DNA from: Polyangiaceae bacterium
GTDB taxonomy: Bacteria; Myxococcota_A; Polyangia; Polyangiales; Polyangiaceae
DNA: 63,682 bases
Assembly: GCA_022842465.1 (NCBI GenBank)
Contig: JALHPN010000020.1
Location: 1 to 63,682 of the forward strand
Direction of reading: 5' to 3'
The position numbers and the translations under genes were made by a program. Below the pieces are notes generated by a model. It had not been told where the DNA came from. It saw only the letters and a list, made by a program, of their open reading frames with translations, and ran no database searches. This document shows, in pieces, positions 56,639 to 63,682 of the stretch; position 1 is the stretch's first letter, and every line of letters begins with the position of its first letter.

Positions 56639-57373
56639 TCACCGCGGAGATGCGGACGGGCCGCACGCGGGGGAGGCGTCGGGCGGCGCGAGGCCCGGAA
56701 GGAAGCGGGTGCCCGTGGCGAGGTGGAGGACGGTGGTGGTGGCGAGGAGGTAGAGGCCGAGGCCGAGGCCGCCGAAGAGGAAGGCGGCGCGGCGCTGGGC
56801 GGCGCGGCCGACGGTGATGCCCCAGGACATGCAGAAGGTGACGAGGCCGTTGGCGAGGTGGAAGACGGCGGCGGCGATGGCGAGGAGGTAGCCGATGGCG
56901 ATCCAGGGGACGCCGAGCCACGTCCAGGAGAGGTGCGCCTCGAGGGTCGGGTGGAACGCGCTCGCGTCCATGCCGAAGAGCCACTTCTGGACGCGGTACT
57001 CCCAGAGGTGCGCCATGACGAACACGAAGACGACGACGCCCGTGATCCGCTGGAGCACGTACATCCAGTTGCGCGTGAACGGATACGCGCCCGGGTTGGG
57101 GCTGCCGCGCGTCGCCAGCACGACGCCGAAGATCGCGTGGAAGAAGAGCGGAAGGACGATGCCGAAGAGCTCGACGAGCGGGAGCGCGGGGATCGCCTGG
57201 ATCTCCGCGACGGCCGCGTCGAAGCGCGCGCGGCCCCCGAGCGCGGCGGCGTTCGTCCACAGATGCTCGACGAGGAAGGCGCCGAGGGGGACGACCCCCG
57301 AGAGCGAGTGGAGTCGCCGGAGGAGGAACGCGCCGCGCGACGCACGCTCGCTCGGGTTGTCGGAAACGGTCAT
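56639..57373 (-). CDS. sdhC: Succinate dehydrogenase cytochrome b subunit SdhC (type B)
   Basis: 244 residues with five hydrophobic helices. Histidines lie at the haem-ligand positions of type B enzymes: His22 and His37 near the first helix, His79 (LPLFFHAIFG), His122 (VFVMAHLWEYR) and His172 (VFHLANGL). This single anchor binds two haems and the quinone, so no sdhD is expected. It is upstream of sdhA on the same strand, separated by 1.65 kb containing the IS3 remnant. Confidence 0.92.
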   Translation of the reverse strand: MTVSDNPSERASRGAFLLRRLHSLSGVVPLGAFLVEHLWTNAAALGGRARFDAAVAEIQAIPALPLVELFGIVLPLFFHAIFGVVLATRGSPNPGAYPFTRNWMYVLQRITGVVVFVFVMAHLWEYRVQKWLFGMDASAFHPTLEAHLSWTWLGVPWIAIGYLLAIAAAVFHLANGLVTFCMSWGITVGRAAQRRAAFLFGGLGLGLYLLATTTVLHLATGTRFLPGLAPPDASPACGPSASPR

Positions 57374-57459
57374 CGCCGACCGCCACTAAAGACGATCGGC
57401 GACGAACCTGGCAAGCCTCCGCTGCGCGCGGACCCTTGGCTTCGCGTGGAACGCGGGGC

Positions 57460-58419
57460 TCAGAACCCCGCGCGGCGGATGCCCTTGTACTCGCTGCCGA
57501 AGGAGCGCGTGTTGTAGACGCAGCCGTAGGAGCAGCCGCGGCACTCGTAGACGGTGGAGGCGCCCCAGCCGTCGCCCTTCTCCCAGATCACGATGTGGCC
57601 CGCGCCGTTGCGGCGGTAGACGAGCGCGTCGCCGGCCTTGATGGCGCCGCGCGAGACGGTCGACCACTTCCCGGCGCTGTCGGTGACGAAGTCCGCCGTG
57701 CTGAAGGGGTGCGAGTTGACCTTGAGGTCCTTCGTGCCGAACTGCCAGGCCTTCGCGACCATGCCGGAGCAGTCCGCGCCGTACGATCCCTTGTGTGAGC
57801 AGCTCGGGCAGGAGCCGGTGCACGAGCCCGCGGTGCTCGGGGTCGAGCCCGACGGGAGCCAGGCGCCGAAGCCCCACCAGTAGGAGAACCCCACGCTCGT
57901 CTTGGCGCGCGCGATCGCGTTCGCGGGCGACGGCGCGCCGTCGACCGGGACGACGGTCGCCGCGGGCGGCGAGCCCGCCGTGCCGTTCGTGAAGTAGTTG
58001 CCGTGCGCCCAGCCCTGCTGGCCGTTGAACTGGACGTTGAGGTAGCCGCCCGAGGGCGTCTTCGAGAGGAGCGACACGGCCGCGCCCTTCGGGATGACGG
58101 CGAGGACGGCGTACGACGTCGACGGGCCCTTGCGGAGGTTCACGTTGCCGGTCGCCACGAGGTTCGAGCTCGTGACGATCGCCGTGAGGTCCTTCATCGG
58201 GACGAGCTCGTTCTCGCCCGTCATCGGCGCGTCGCCCGTCATGTCGGGATCGCCGGGGTCGCCGTGATCTCCCACCTCGCCCTCCGGCGACTCCTCACCC
58301 GGGGTGATGGTGGTGCCTTGGAGGTCTGCCTCCCCCCTCACGGTCCCGGGGTCGGTCTCCGCGGCACATGCCACCGCGACGAGGGAGAACGTCAGAGCGA
58401 GGAGCGAAGAAAGGCGCAT
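57460..58419 (-). CDS. SH3b-NlpC/P60 cell-wall hydrolase lipoprotein
   Basis: 319 residues from ATG 58419; longer in-frame starts lack a signal. The signal ends in Ala-Val-Ala-Cys at 15-18. A Gly/Asp/Pro-rich linker (about 30-70) leads to an SH3b domain (about 80-145, VNLRKGPSTSYAVLAVIPKG) and an NlpC/P60 peptidase: Cys217 in GADCSGM and the later GHIVIWEK (His275). It likely cuts gamma-D-Glu-diaminopimelate or similar peptide bonds. Eight cysteines besides the catalytic one are unusual for this family and suggest extra disulfides. It is divergent from the propeller gene at 58661. Confidence 0.88.
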   Translation of the reverse strand: MRLSSLLALTFSLVAVACAAETDPGTVRGEADLQGTTITPGEESPEGEVGDHGDPGDPDMTGDAPMTGENELVPMKDLTAIVTSSNLVATGNVNLRKGPSTSYAVLAVIPKGAAVSLLSKTPSGGYLNVQFNGQQGWAHGNYFTNGTAGSPPAATVVPVDGAPSPANAIARAKTSVGFSYWWGFGAWLPSGSTPSTAGSCTGSCPSCSHKGSYGADCSGMVAKAWQFGTKDLKVNSHPFSTADFVTDSAGKWSTVSRGAIKAGDALVYRRNGAGHIVIWEKGDGWGASTVYECRGCSYGCVYNTRSFGSEYKGIRRAGF

Positions 58420-58599
58420 CGGAACGACGGCTCCGCAAGAGCTGGGCCGACGCTCGCGAAGGCACTCCGGCAGCGCTCGATCGGTCCGATGGACGCACGC
58501 CGGCTGGAATGGACACGCTGCTACTGTCCAGGGCTCGCCGGCGTGCGCCGCGGCGCGCACCTGTCGTCAGAGCGGCCTCGTCGTCCATCGCGATCGCTT

Positions 58600-58616
58600 C
58601 GCGAGCGAGGCTCGCG
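58600..58616. promoter_or_regulatory. 7-bp inverted repeat upstream of the propeller gene
   Basis: CGCGAGC and GCTCGCG form a perfect inverted repeat with a 3-base spacer, about 10 bases before a TATAAG-like -10 (58627-58632) and 45 bases before the GTG at 58661. It may be an operator. Confidence 0.3.
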
Positions 58617-58660
58617 AGCCTTCGCGATATAAGTCTCGCACCTCCTTCGGTGGAACCTTC

Positions 58661-59740
58661 GTGCGACCTCTCACCAAGAACCTCGTCTCCGCCGGTTTCG
58701 TCCTCGCCGCGCTGCTCTCCGCGTGGGTCGTCGTTCGTCGGTCCTCGTCGGTCGACACCTCCAGCAACGCACCTGCGACTCCGAGCAGCGACGCCGCCGA
58801 CAGCGCGTCGCCGGGCGCGGGCGCCCCGGCCGCGACGCCCACCGGCGCAGTGGCCACGAGCGCGGCGATCACGGCGGGCGACGCCGGCATCTCGGCGCGC
58901 CTCCGGGCGACGTGGGGCTCGTCGCCTGGCGAGCTCGGTCACGTGCGTCCGCAGGAGGGGAACGCGGAAGGGCCGATGTCCTTCGCGCTCGCCGGAGACG
59001 ACCTCGTCGTGGTCGACCAGGTGAACGGTCGTCTCGTCCGCTACGGCCCGGACGGCAAGGTGAAGGGGACGACGCCGATCGCCGCCACGGTCCAGGACGT
59101 CGCCGTGGCGAAGGACGGCAAGATGCTCCTCCTCGATCGCCTCGGCGAGAAGGCGATCACCCTCACGGACGCAAGCGGCCGCGCGATCGGCCGCCTGCCC
59201 CTCGACAAGGAGCGCGTCGGCGAGACGGGCAACATCACCGGCGTCTTCGCGGACGGCAAGGACGTGTGGGTCGAGAAGGAGCACGGCATCCTCGTCCGTG
59301 TCGGCAGCGTCGACGGCGAGCCTGCCGAGGGCCACGACGAGCTCGCAGGGCGCCCGAGCAAGGACGGCACCCTCCTCCTCACCGCGACGATCGCGTCGAA
59401 GGCCGGAGGCCGCGTCGCGGTGAACGCCGTCGACCGGAACACCGCCGCGCTCCGCTTCGCGCGCGCGCTCACGTTCCCGCGTCCGCTCGAGGGGCTCGTC
59501 CTCCTCGACACGGACGACAAGGGGACCATCTACGTCGGCGCGGCCGGCGGAGGCGCCGGACGCGCGACGGTCGCGTGCCTCGACGGAGCCGACGGTCATG
59601 CGCTCGGCTTCGTCACCGTCCCGCACAGCACGTCGGTCGACGAGTCGTTCCGCGACTTCACCGTCGCGGGCGACGGTACGATCGTCGTCGCCCTCCGCAC
59701 CGAGCAGGGCGTCGAGTACCTCTCCGTGCGCTGTCCCTGA
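58661..59740 (+). CDS. Membrane-anchored NHL/propeller-like protein
   Basis: 359 residues from GTG 58661 with GGTGG seven bases upstream. A hydrophobic N-terminal helix (LVSAGFVLAALLSAWVVVR) is followed by an Ala/Thr/Ser/Pro linker (to about 80) and a propeller-like domain with repeats of the form DDLVVVDQVNGRLVRYGPDG and DGKMLLLDRLGEKAITLTDASG, the NHL/YVTN pattern. The domain would lie in the periplasm. No partner is known. It ends three bases from the convergent FG-GAP gene. Confidence 0.8.
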   Translation: MRPLTKNLVSAGFVLAALLSAWVVVRRSSSVDTSSNAPATPSSDAADSASPGAGAPAATPTGAVATSAAITAGDAGISARLRATWGSSPGELGHVRPQEGNAEGPMSFALAGDDLVVVDQVNGRLVRYGPDGKVKGTTPIAATVQDVAVAKDGKMLLLDRLGEKAITLTDASGRAIGRLPLDKERVGETGNITGVFADGKDVWVEKEHGILVRVGSVDGEPAEGHDELAGRPSKDGTLLLTATIASKAGGRVAVNAVDRNTAALRFARALTFPRPLEGLVLLDTDDKGTIYVGAAGGGAGRATVACLDGADGHALGFVTVPHSTSVDESFRDFTVAGDGTIVVALRTEQGVEYLSVRCP

Positions 59741-59743
59741 ACG

Positions 59744-61396
59744 TCAACGAAGCGTGCGGCCGAAGCCTTTCGCGCCGGGCAGGGCCGGGATCGACTGCAC
59801 TTCCTTCTTGCCCGTGTAGACGCGGATCTCGGATGTGCCGTTCGAGGCGATCCAGCGTCCGGGAGCGCCGATGCGCCCGGGCTCCAGCGTCGAGAGCGCC
59901 GCGCCCATGCCCTCGGCGAGCACCTCGACGAGGACCGAGCCGGCGTCGGGGCGTAGCGCCTCCACGCGGAACCCGTAGCCGTGCTTCACGCCGACGAGGA
60001 GCTCGTCGCGACCGTCGCCGTCGACGTCCACGGCGGTGAGCGCGAGTCCGAGCTCCACGTCCGTGCGATCGCCCTCGACGCAGCCGCCGAGCGTCATGCC
60101 GCCCGTCTTGTTGGCGAGGAAGAAGCAGACGAGCCCGGCGCTCGTCGCGTCGAGCCTCTTCTCCGAGAGCGCGATGTCCGCGAGCCCGTCGCCGTCGAAG
60201 TCACCCGTCGCGATCGCGCGCACCTCGAAGCCGGTCTCGGGCGTCGCGAGGAGCGGGAACGGTCCGCCGAACGCGAGGTCGCGGTCGCCGTGACCGACGG
60301 AGAGGTTCGCCTTGTCGCCTCGCTCGTCCGCGCGGTGGACGAAGTCACCGAGGCCGTCGCCGTTCGCGTCGAAGCCTGCTGCCATCGGGAAGAAGCCGGA
60401 CTCCGACGCGCGGAAGAGACGGCTCTGTGAGCGGATCCCCTTCGGGCCGCCGAGGGAGAGGACGACGTCCTCGCGATCCATGTGGAGGAGGTCGCCGTAT
60501 CCGTCTCCGTTCACGTCCCCCGCCATCGCGACCGTCGTCGGGACGACCGACGGATCGAGCGACGGGAGCTCGTAGCTGTGGTCCGAACCGTCCGGTCCCG
60601 CGCTGCCCCGCTCCACGATCACGGGGAGCCGCGCGATGGGTGGCGGAGCCCCGGCGTCCTCGTCCCGCGGCTCCCTGATCACGCGCGCGACGCCCGTATG
60701 GACGAAGTCGGCGAGCCCGTCGCCGTCGACGTCCGTGCCACCGGAGAGGCCGATCGGCAGACCGACCTCCCCGCCCTCCCACGCGATGGCGTACAGACGA
60801 TGGAACGTTCCGTCGGCCTGACCCTCGAAGACGGACACGACGGGGGCCTCGACCCCGAGGTCCGTCCGCTCGTCGGCGGCGGTCAGGAAATCCGGGATGC
60901 CGTCGCCGTTCACGTCGATGACGGAGCCCGACGCGAAGGGGCTCGCGCCGGCCTTCATCGGTCCCCGCACGTACATCTGCCAGATGGGGCTCGACGCCTT
61001 GCCGAGCCGGTCCGTCGAGCGGCTCCTGAGGCGCCAGAACCACATGCCGCCGTCGAGGTCCTCGGGGACCTCCGCCTGCTCACCGTCGAGCGGGAACGAC
61101 TTCGTCTCGCCGGTCGGGAACGACCTCTTCTTCGAGAGATCCACGACGACGCCGATGGCGCCGTCGACGTTCTCCCAGCGGAGCCGGGGTCGCGCCGAGG
61201 CGACCACCGACACGGAGAGAGGGGCGACGGGGCGAGGAGGCGCGAACGCGTCGTCCTCCTGGACCGAGGACGTGGCCAGCGTCGGCGCAGACGACTCCGC
61301 GGGCCTCGATCCCCCCGTCAACCCGTCGTAGCTCGCGCTCGGACCGCAGCCGACGGCCACCGTCCCTAGCAGCGCGAGGACGCGCGGGGTTCGCAC
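59744..61396 (-). CDS. FG-GAP-repeat lipoprotein
   Basis: 550 residues from a GTG start. The lipobox is Val-Ala-Val-Gly-Cys near residue 17. An Ig-like segment (about 55-140) precedes FG-GAP repeats with calcium loops DVNGDGIPDFL, DVDGDGLADFV, DVNGDGYGDLL, DANGDGLGDFV, DFDGDGLADIA and DVDGDGRDELL. It resembles the 235-2517 protein in its repeat type but has no C-terminal CARDB-like domain. It is downstream of the FHA regulator by seven bases, so it is likely transcribed with it. Confidence 0.88.
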   Translation of the reverse strand: MRTPRVLALLGTVAVGCGPSASYDGLTGGSRPAESSAPTLATSSVQEDDAFAPPRPVAPLSVSVVASARPRLRWENVDGAIGVVVDLSKKRSFPTGETKSFPLDGEQAEVPEDLDGGMWFWRLRSRSTDRLGKASSPIWQMYVRGPMKAGASPFASGSVIDVNGDGIPDFLTAADERTDLGVEAPVVSVFEGQADGTFHRLYAIAWEGGEVGLPIGLSGGTDVDGDGLADFVHTGVARVIREPRDEDAGAPPPIARLPVIVERGSAGPDGSDHSYELPSLDPSVVPTTVAMAGDVNGDGYGDLLHMDREDVVLSLGGPKGIRSQSRLFRASESGFFPMAAGFDANGDGLGDFVHRADERGDKANLSVGHGDRDLAFGGPFPLLATPETGFEVRAIATGDFDGDGLADIALSEKRLDATSAGLVCFFLANKTGGMTLGGCVEGDRTDVELGLALTAVDVDGDGRDELLVGVKHGYGFRVEALRPDAGSVLVEVLAEGMGAALSTLEPGRIGAPGRWIASNGTSEIRVYTGKKEVQSIPALPGAKGFGRTLR

Positions 61397-61403
61397 CAGA
61401 GCC

Positions 61404-62705
61404 TCACTTGAGGCGCGCGCGGATGAGCTGGAAGTAGCGGTGAGCGACGCCGCTCGCGCGCGCGGCGCGGGTGACGTTGCCGCCGTGGCGGGCGAGGACG
61501 CGCTCGACGTAGCGGCGCTCGAACTCCATCACGACCCGCTCGCGGGCGGCCGGGAACGGGAGATCCTCCTCGATGACCGAGGCGAGGAAATCGAGGCCGT
61601 GGGCCTTCGCTTCGGTCGTGCGGAACGAGGCGCCGAGCTCACCGAGCGTCATGCGCGACACGATCGCCGAGCGGAGCTCGCGGATGTTGCCGGGCCAGGG
61701 GTAGTGCTCGAAGCGGGGGAGGAAGTCCTCCGGGAGATCGGCCTGTGCCCCGTTCGCGGGGGCGAGCTCGGCCCAGAACTGACGCGCGAGCGAGGCCACG
61801 TCGCCGTCGCGCTCGCGGAGCGCGGGGAGCTCGATGCGCCCGGAGGCGAGCATGAAGAAGAGGCGCTCGTCGAAGCGCTCGTTCTGGACGTCGCGGTCGA
61901 GGTCACGGCGGGTCGCCGCGATGAGGCGGACGTCGGCGCCGTCGAGCACGTCGCGGAGGCGCGCCTGGACGTCGCGGGGGAGGTTGCCGATCTCGTCGAT
62001 GAAGAGGACTCCTCCGCGCGCGGCGGCGAGGAGGCCGGCGTCGTCACCGAAGCCGAAGAGGCGGTTGCCGATGTCGCTCGACGCGAGGGCGCTCGTCTCG
62101 AGCGAGACGAACGAGCCGTCCTTGCGGCGGCTCGCGGCGTGGAGCTCCTCCGCGACGAGCGACTTGCCGGTGCCGGTCTCGCCCTCGACGAGGACCGCCT
62201 GCTCGCTCGCCGCGAGGCTCGCGAGGACGGGGTAGAGCTTCCGCATCGCCGGGCTCTCGCCGAGGATCTTGCCGAAGGACGTCGCCTGCGTGAGCTCGAC
62301 GAAGCGGGGCGCCTCGCGCTGGACGGAGAGGACCGTGTCGCCGACACGGATCGCCTCGCCGCCGACGAGGATCGCCTCGCGGACGAGGACGCCGTTGACC
62401 GTCGTGCCGTTCGTCGAGCCGAGGTCGCGGAGCTCGACGTGGTCACCCATCACGCTGACCGACGCGTGACGACGCGAGACCTTCGCGTCCGACAGGCGGA
62501 GGACGCACACCGGGCTCTGCCCGAGCAGCGCACGCGAGGGCCCGCTCGCGTCGAGCGTGAGCACCTGACCCGCGTCCGGTCCCGACACGACGGCCAGGAC
62601 GAACGCAGCGGCGCCCTCCTTCGGCTTCGGACGCGTGAACGACTGACGTCGAACGGTCGCGGTCTCGGCGGGGCGGGCCTGGGGGGTACGCGTGGTCGGG
62701 TTCAT
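61404..62705 (-). CDS. FHA-AAA+ regulator lacking a GAFTGA loop
   Basis: 433 residues from ATG 62705, with AAGGA seven bases upstream; a GTG at 62720 lacks a ribosome site. FHA domain at about 40-120 (LLGQSPVCVLRLSD, SRRHASV, DLGSTNGTTVNG). AAA+ domain has Walker A GETGTGKS and Walker B VLFIDEI, yet the segment that should read LFGHEKGAFTGA reads LFGFGDDAGLLAA, so the sigma54-contact loop is missing. A C-terminal HTH (NVTRAARASGVAHRYF) is present. It may act without sigma54, as a structural or anti-activator, possibly reading phosphothreonine from a Ser/Thr kinase. Confidence 0.86.
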   Translation of the reverse strand: MNPTTRTPQARPAETATVRRQSFTRPKPKEGAAAFVLAVVSGPDAGQVLTLDASGPSRALLGQSPVCVLRLSDAKVSRRHASVSVMGDHVELRDLGSTNGTTVNGVLVREAILVGGEAIRVGDTVLSVQREAPRFVELTQATSFGKILGESPAMRKLYPVLASLAASEQAVLVEGETGTGKSLVAEELHAASRRKDGSFVSLETSALASSDIGNRLFGFGDDAGLLAAARGGVLFIDEIGNLPRDVQARLRDVLDGADVRLIAATRRDLDRDVQNERFDERLFFMLASGRIELPALRERDGDVASLARQFWAELAPANGAQADLPEDFLPRFEHYPWPGNIRELRSAIVSRMTLGELGASFRTTEAKAHGLDFLASVIEEDLPFPAARERVVMEFERRYVERVLARHGGNVTRAARASGVAHRYFQLIRARLK

Positions 62706-62716
62706 CTTCTGATCCT

Positions 62717-63496
62717 TCACTTTCTGTCGAGGAGATAAGTGGCCGCAGCGAGCGCAAGGGCTCCCGCGCCGAGTCCGATGGCGACGTTCGACAGGACCAA
62801 CTGGTCACTGAGCGCGTCGCGCTGGTGGGGGTCGCAGAGCGGGGCGCAGGTGGACTTGAGATCCGCCGCGTCGCTGTCCGCGCGAAGCCGGAGAAAGAGT
62901 CCGCCACCGAGCGCAACGGCGCCGGTTCCGGCAAGGAGGATCGGGAGCACCGGGAGCCGCCGCGCTTCCCCGCGCTCGCGCGTGGGGACGACGGGGACCG
63001 GGAGCTTGGAGACGAACTGTCCGGTGACGAGTCGATTCTTCTCGCCCTCGCGGGCGACGAACTTGACCTCCACGCGGTTCCCTCCCTGCTCGAACTGGGC
63101 CAGGTGCTGGCCCGGGTCGAGGGGGAACGAGCGGCCCGGCGCGGGCGTGATCGCCTCGCCGTCGAGGACGATGCGCGCGTCGCTCACGTCGTGACCGTCG
63201 ACCTGGGCGCCGAGGACGATCGTGGGGAGCTGCGTGTCGAGCACGAGGAGCGAGCGGGCGCAGTCCTCGCGGACCACATCGGGGCACGTGTCGGCGGAGC
63301 AGGAGACGAGCTCCGCGCGCGCGGCCTTGAGGCGGCGGACGCTCGAGAGCGACGACGCCCGGTCGTGCGCGGCGACGCACGCGGCCTTGCGGGCGGCGGT
63401 CTCGCGGGACTCCGGCTGCGCCGAGGCGGGCGCGGAGATCGCGACGAGCGCACCCACCGAGAGGGCCGCCAGGAGGGGGAGGCGGCTCAGAGACAT
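62717..63496 (-). CDS. PEGA-like membrane protein
   Basis: 259 residues. A signal peptide (end Ala-Ser-Ala-Gln) is followed by a helical cysteine-containing segment (about 30-90), a PEGA-like beta domain (TIVLGAQVDGHDVSDARIVLD, DPGQHLAQFEQGG) and two C-terminal hydrophobic helices (ILLAGTGAVALGGGLFL, AIGLGAGALALAAATYLL). The plan is close to 19485-20468 but without a clear TPR. It is 12 bases upstream of the FHA regulator and overlaps the tail of the truncated gene at 63487 by 10 bases. Confidence 0.78.
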   Translation of the reverse strand: MSLSRLPLLAALSVGALVAISAPASAQPESRETAARKAACVAAHDRASSLSSVRRLKAARAELVSCSADTCPDVVREDCARSLLVLDTQLPTIVLGAQVDGHDVSDARIVLDGEAITPAPGRSFPLDPGQHLAQFEQGGNRVEVKFVAREGEKNRLVTGQFVSKLPVPVVPTRERGEARRLPVLPILLAGTGAVALGGGLFLRLRADSDAADLKSTCAPLCDPHQRDALSDQLVLSNVAIGLGAGALALAAATYLLDRK

Positions 63497-63682
63497 TCGA
63501 CCTTGAAGTGACGGTTGCCGTCGGCGTCGACGGTGTAGGGGAGGCGGCAGTTGTCGTTGACGGTCGCGGTCTCGCGCGCCTTCGGGGCGGAGTTGCGACG
63601 GCCGTGGGCCTGCGCGGTGGCGCCAGCCTTCACGAGGGCGGGACCCGCGCTCGGGTGCGCCGTCGGGGCCGCGGGCACGGCC
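63487..63682 (-). CDS. C-terminal fragment of a larger protein (runs off window)
   Basis: About 65 codons are visible, with no start codon needed because the gene continues past the right edge. It is Ala/Pro/Gly-rich and ends NCRLPYTVDADGNRHFKVECL, given in parts here: NCRLPYTVDADG and FKVECL. The ending Cys-x-x-Pro-Tyr-x-x-Asp-x-x-Gly-x-x-x-Phe-Lys-x-x-Cys-Leu recalls the C-terminal tail of Polyangial serine/threonine kinases, which are often followed by PEGA-like genes. That link is from memory, not proof. Confidence 0.5.
   Translation of the reverse strand, partial: AVPAAPTAHPSAGPALVKAGATAQAHGRRNSAPKARETATVNDNCRLPYTVDADGNRHFKVECL

Overview
The window is about 63.7 kb of very GC-rich DNA. 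It is packed with secreted lipoproteins, FG-GAP and delta-60 propeller-like proteins, TPR/PEGA-like envelope proteins, a GldA/F/G-like ABC system and an AgmX/PglI-type protein. Together with a type B succinate dehydrogenase and leucine dehydrogenase, this points to the chromosome of a myxobacterium-like Myxococcota, most likely Polyangia. That placement is an inference from gene content and composition. I found no tRNA, rRNA, CRISPR array, phage or plasmid backbone. Long overlapping open frames on both strands are an effect of GC-rich third codon positions, and only frames with family signatures, sensible starts or clear signal peptides are listed.

Left part (1-16.2 kb): an FG-GAP lipoprotein, a zinc-ribbon Nudix hydrolase, an OmpA protein with five TSP3-like calcium repeats coupled to a DUF481 barrel protein, MscL, and a PAS hybrid kinase with a degenerate receiver. 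A four-gene GldA-GldF-GldG-DUF4340-like operon follows, then a lipoprotein and leucine dehydrogenase.

Middle part (16.2-33.3 kb): mostly envelope proteins. These include YjbQ coupled to a lipoprotein, a TPR protein, a C-type-lectin-like lipoprotein, a delta-60 repeat lipoprotein, a LamG-like lipoprotein and an AgmX/PglI-type protein. The most unusual locus is a radical SAM enzyme whose cysteine layout resembles archaeal/bacterial tetraether (membrane-spanning) lipid synthases, translationally coupled to a MarR regulator. A two-lobed retropepsin-like lipoprotein and a Clp ATPase with a repeat-encoded Pro-Val linker follow.

Right part (33.3-63.7 kb): a TetR-RND efflux operon with a clean dyad operator, a Tat-exported lipoprotein with a VOC-like domain, a decayed serine-hydrolase remnant, a bestrophin-like channel, and a sugar kinase (AmgK-like) coupled to a GH35 beta-galactosidase. 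The succinate dehydrogenase genes sdhC, sdhA and sdhB lie on the same strand but apart. A degenerate IS3-family element sits between sdhC and sdhA, and 2.6 kb carrying a (GACGAA)20 hexamer-repeat gene and a small leader-like ORF lies between sdhA and sdhB. The end holds an NlpC/P60 hydrolase, two propeller-type proteins and an FHA-AAA+ regulator without a GAFTGA loop, beside a PEGA-like membrane protein and the tail of a truncated gene.
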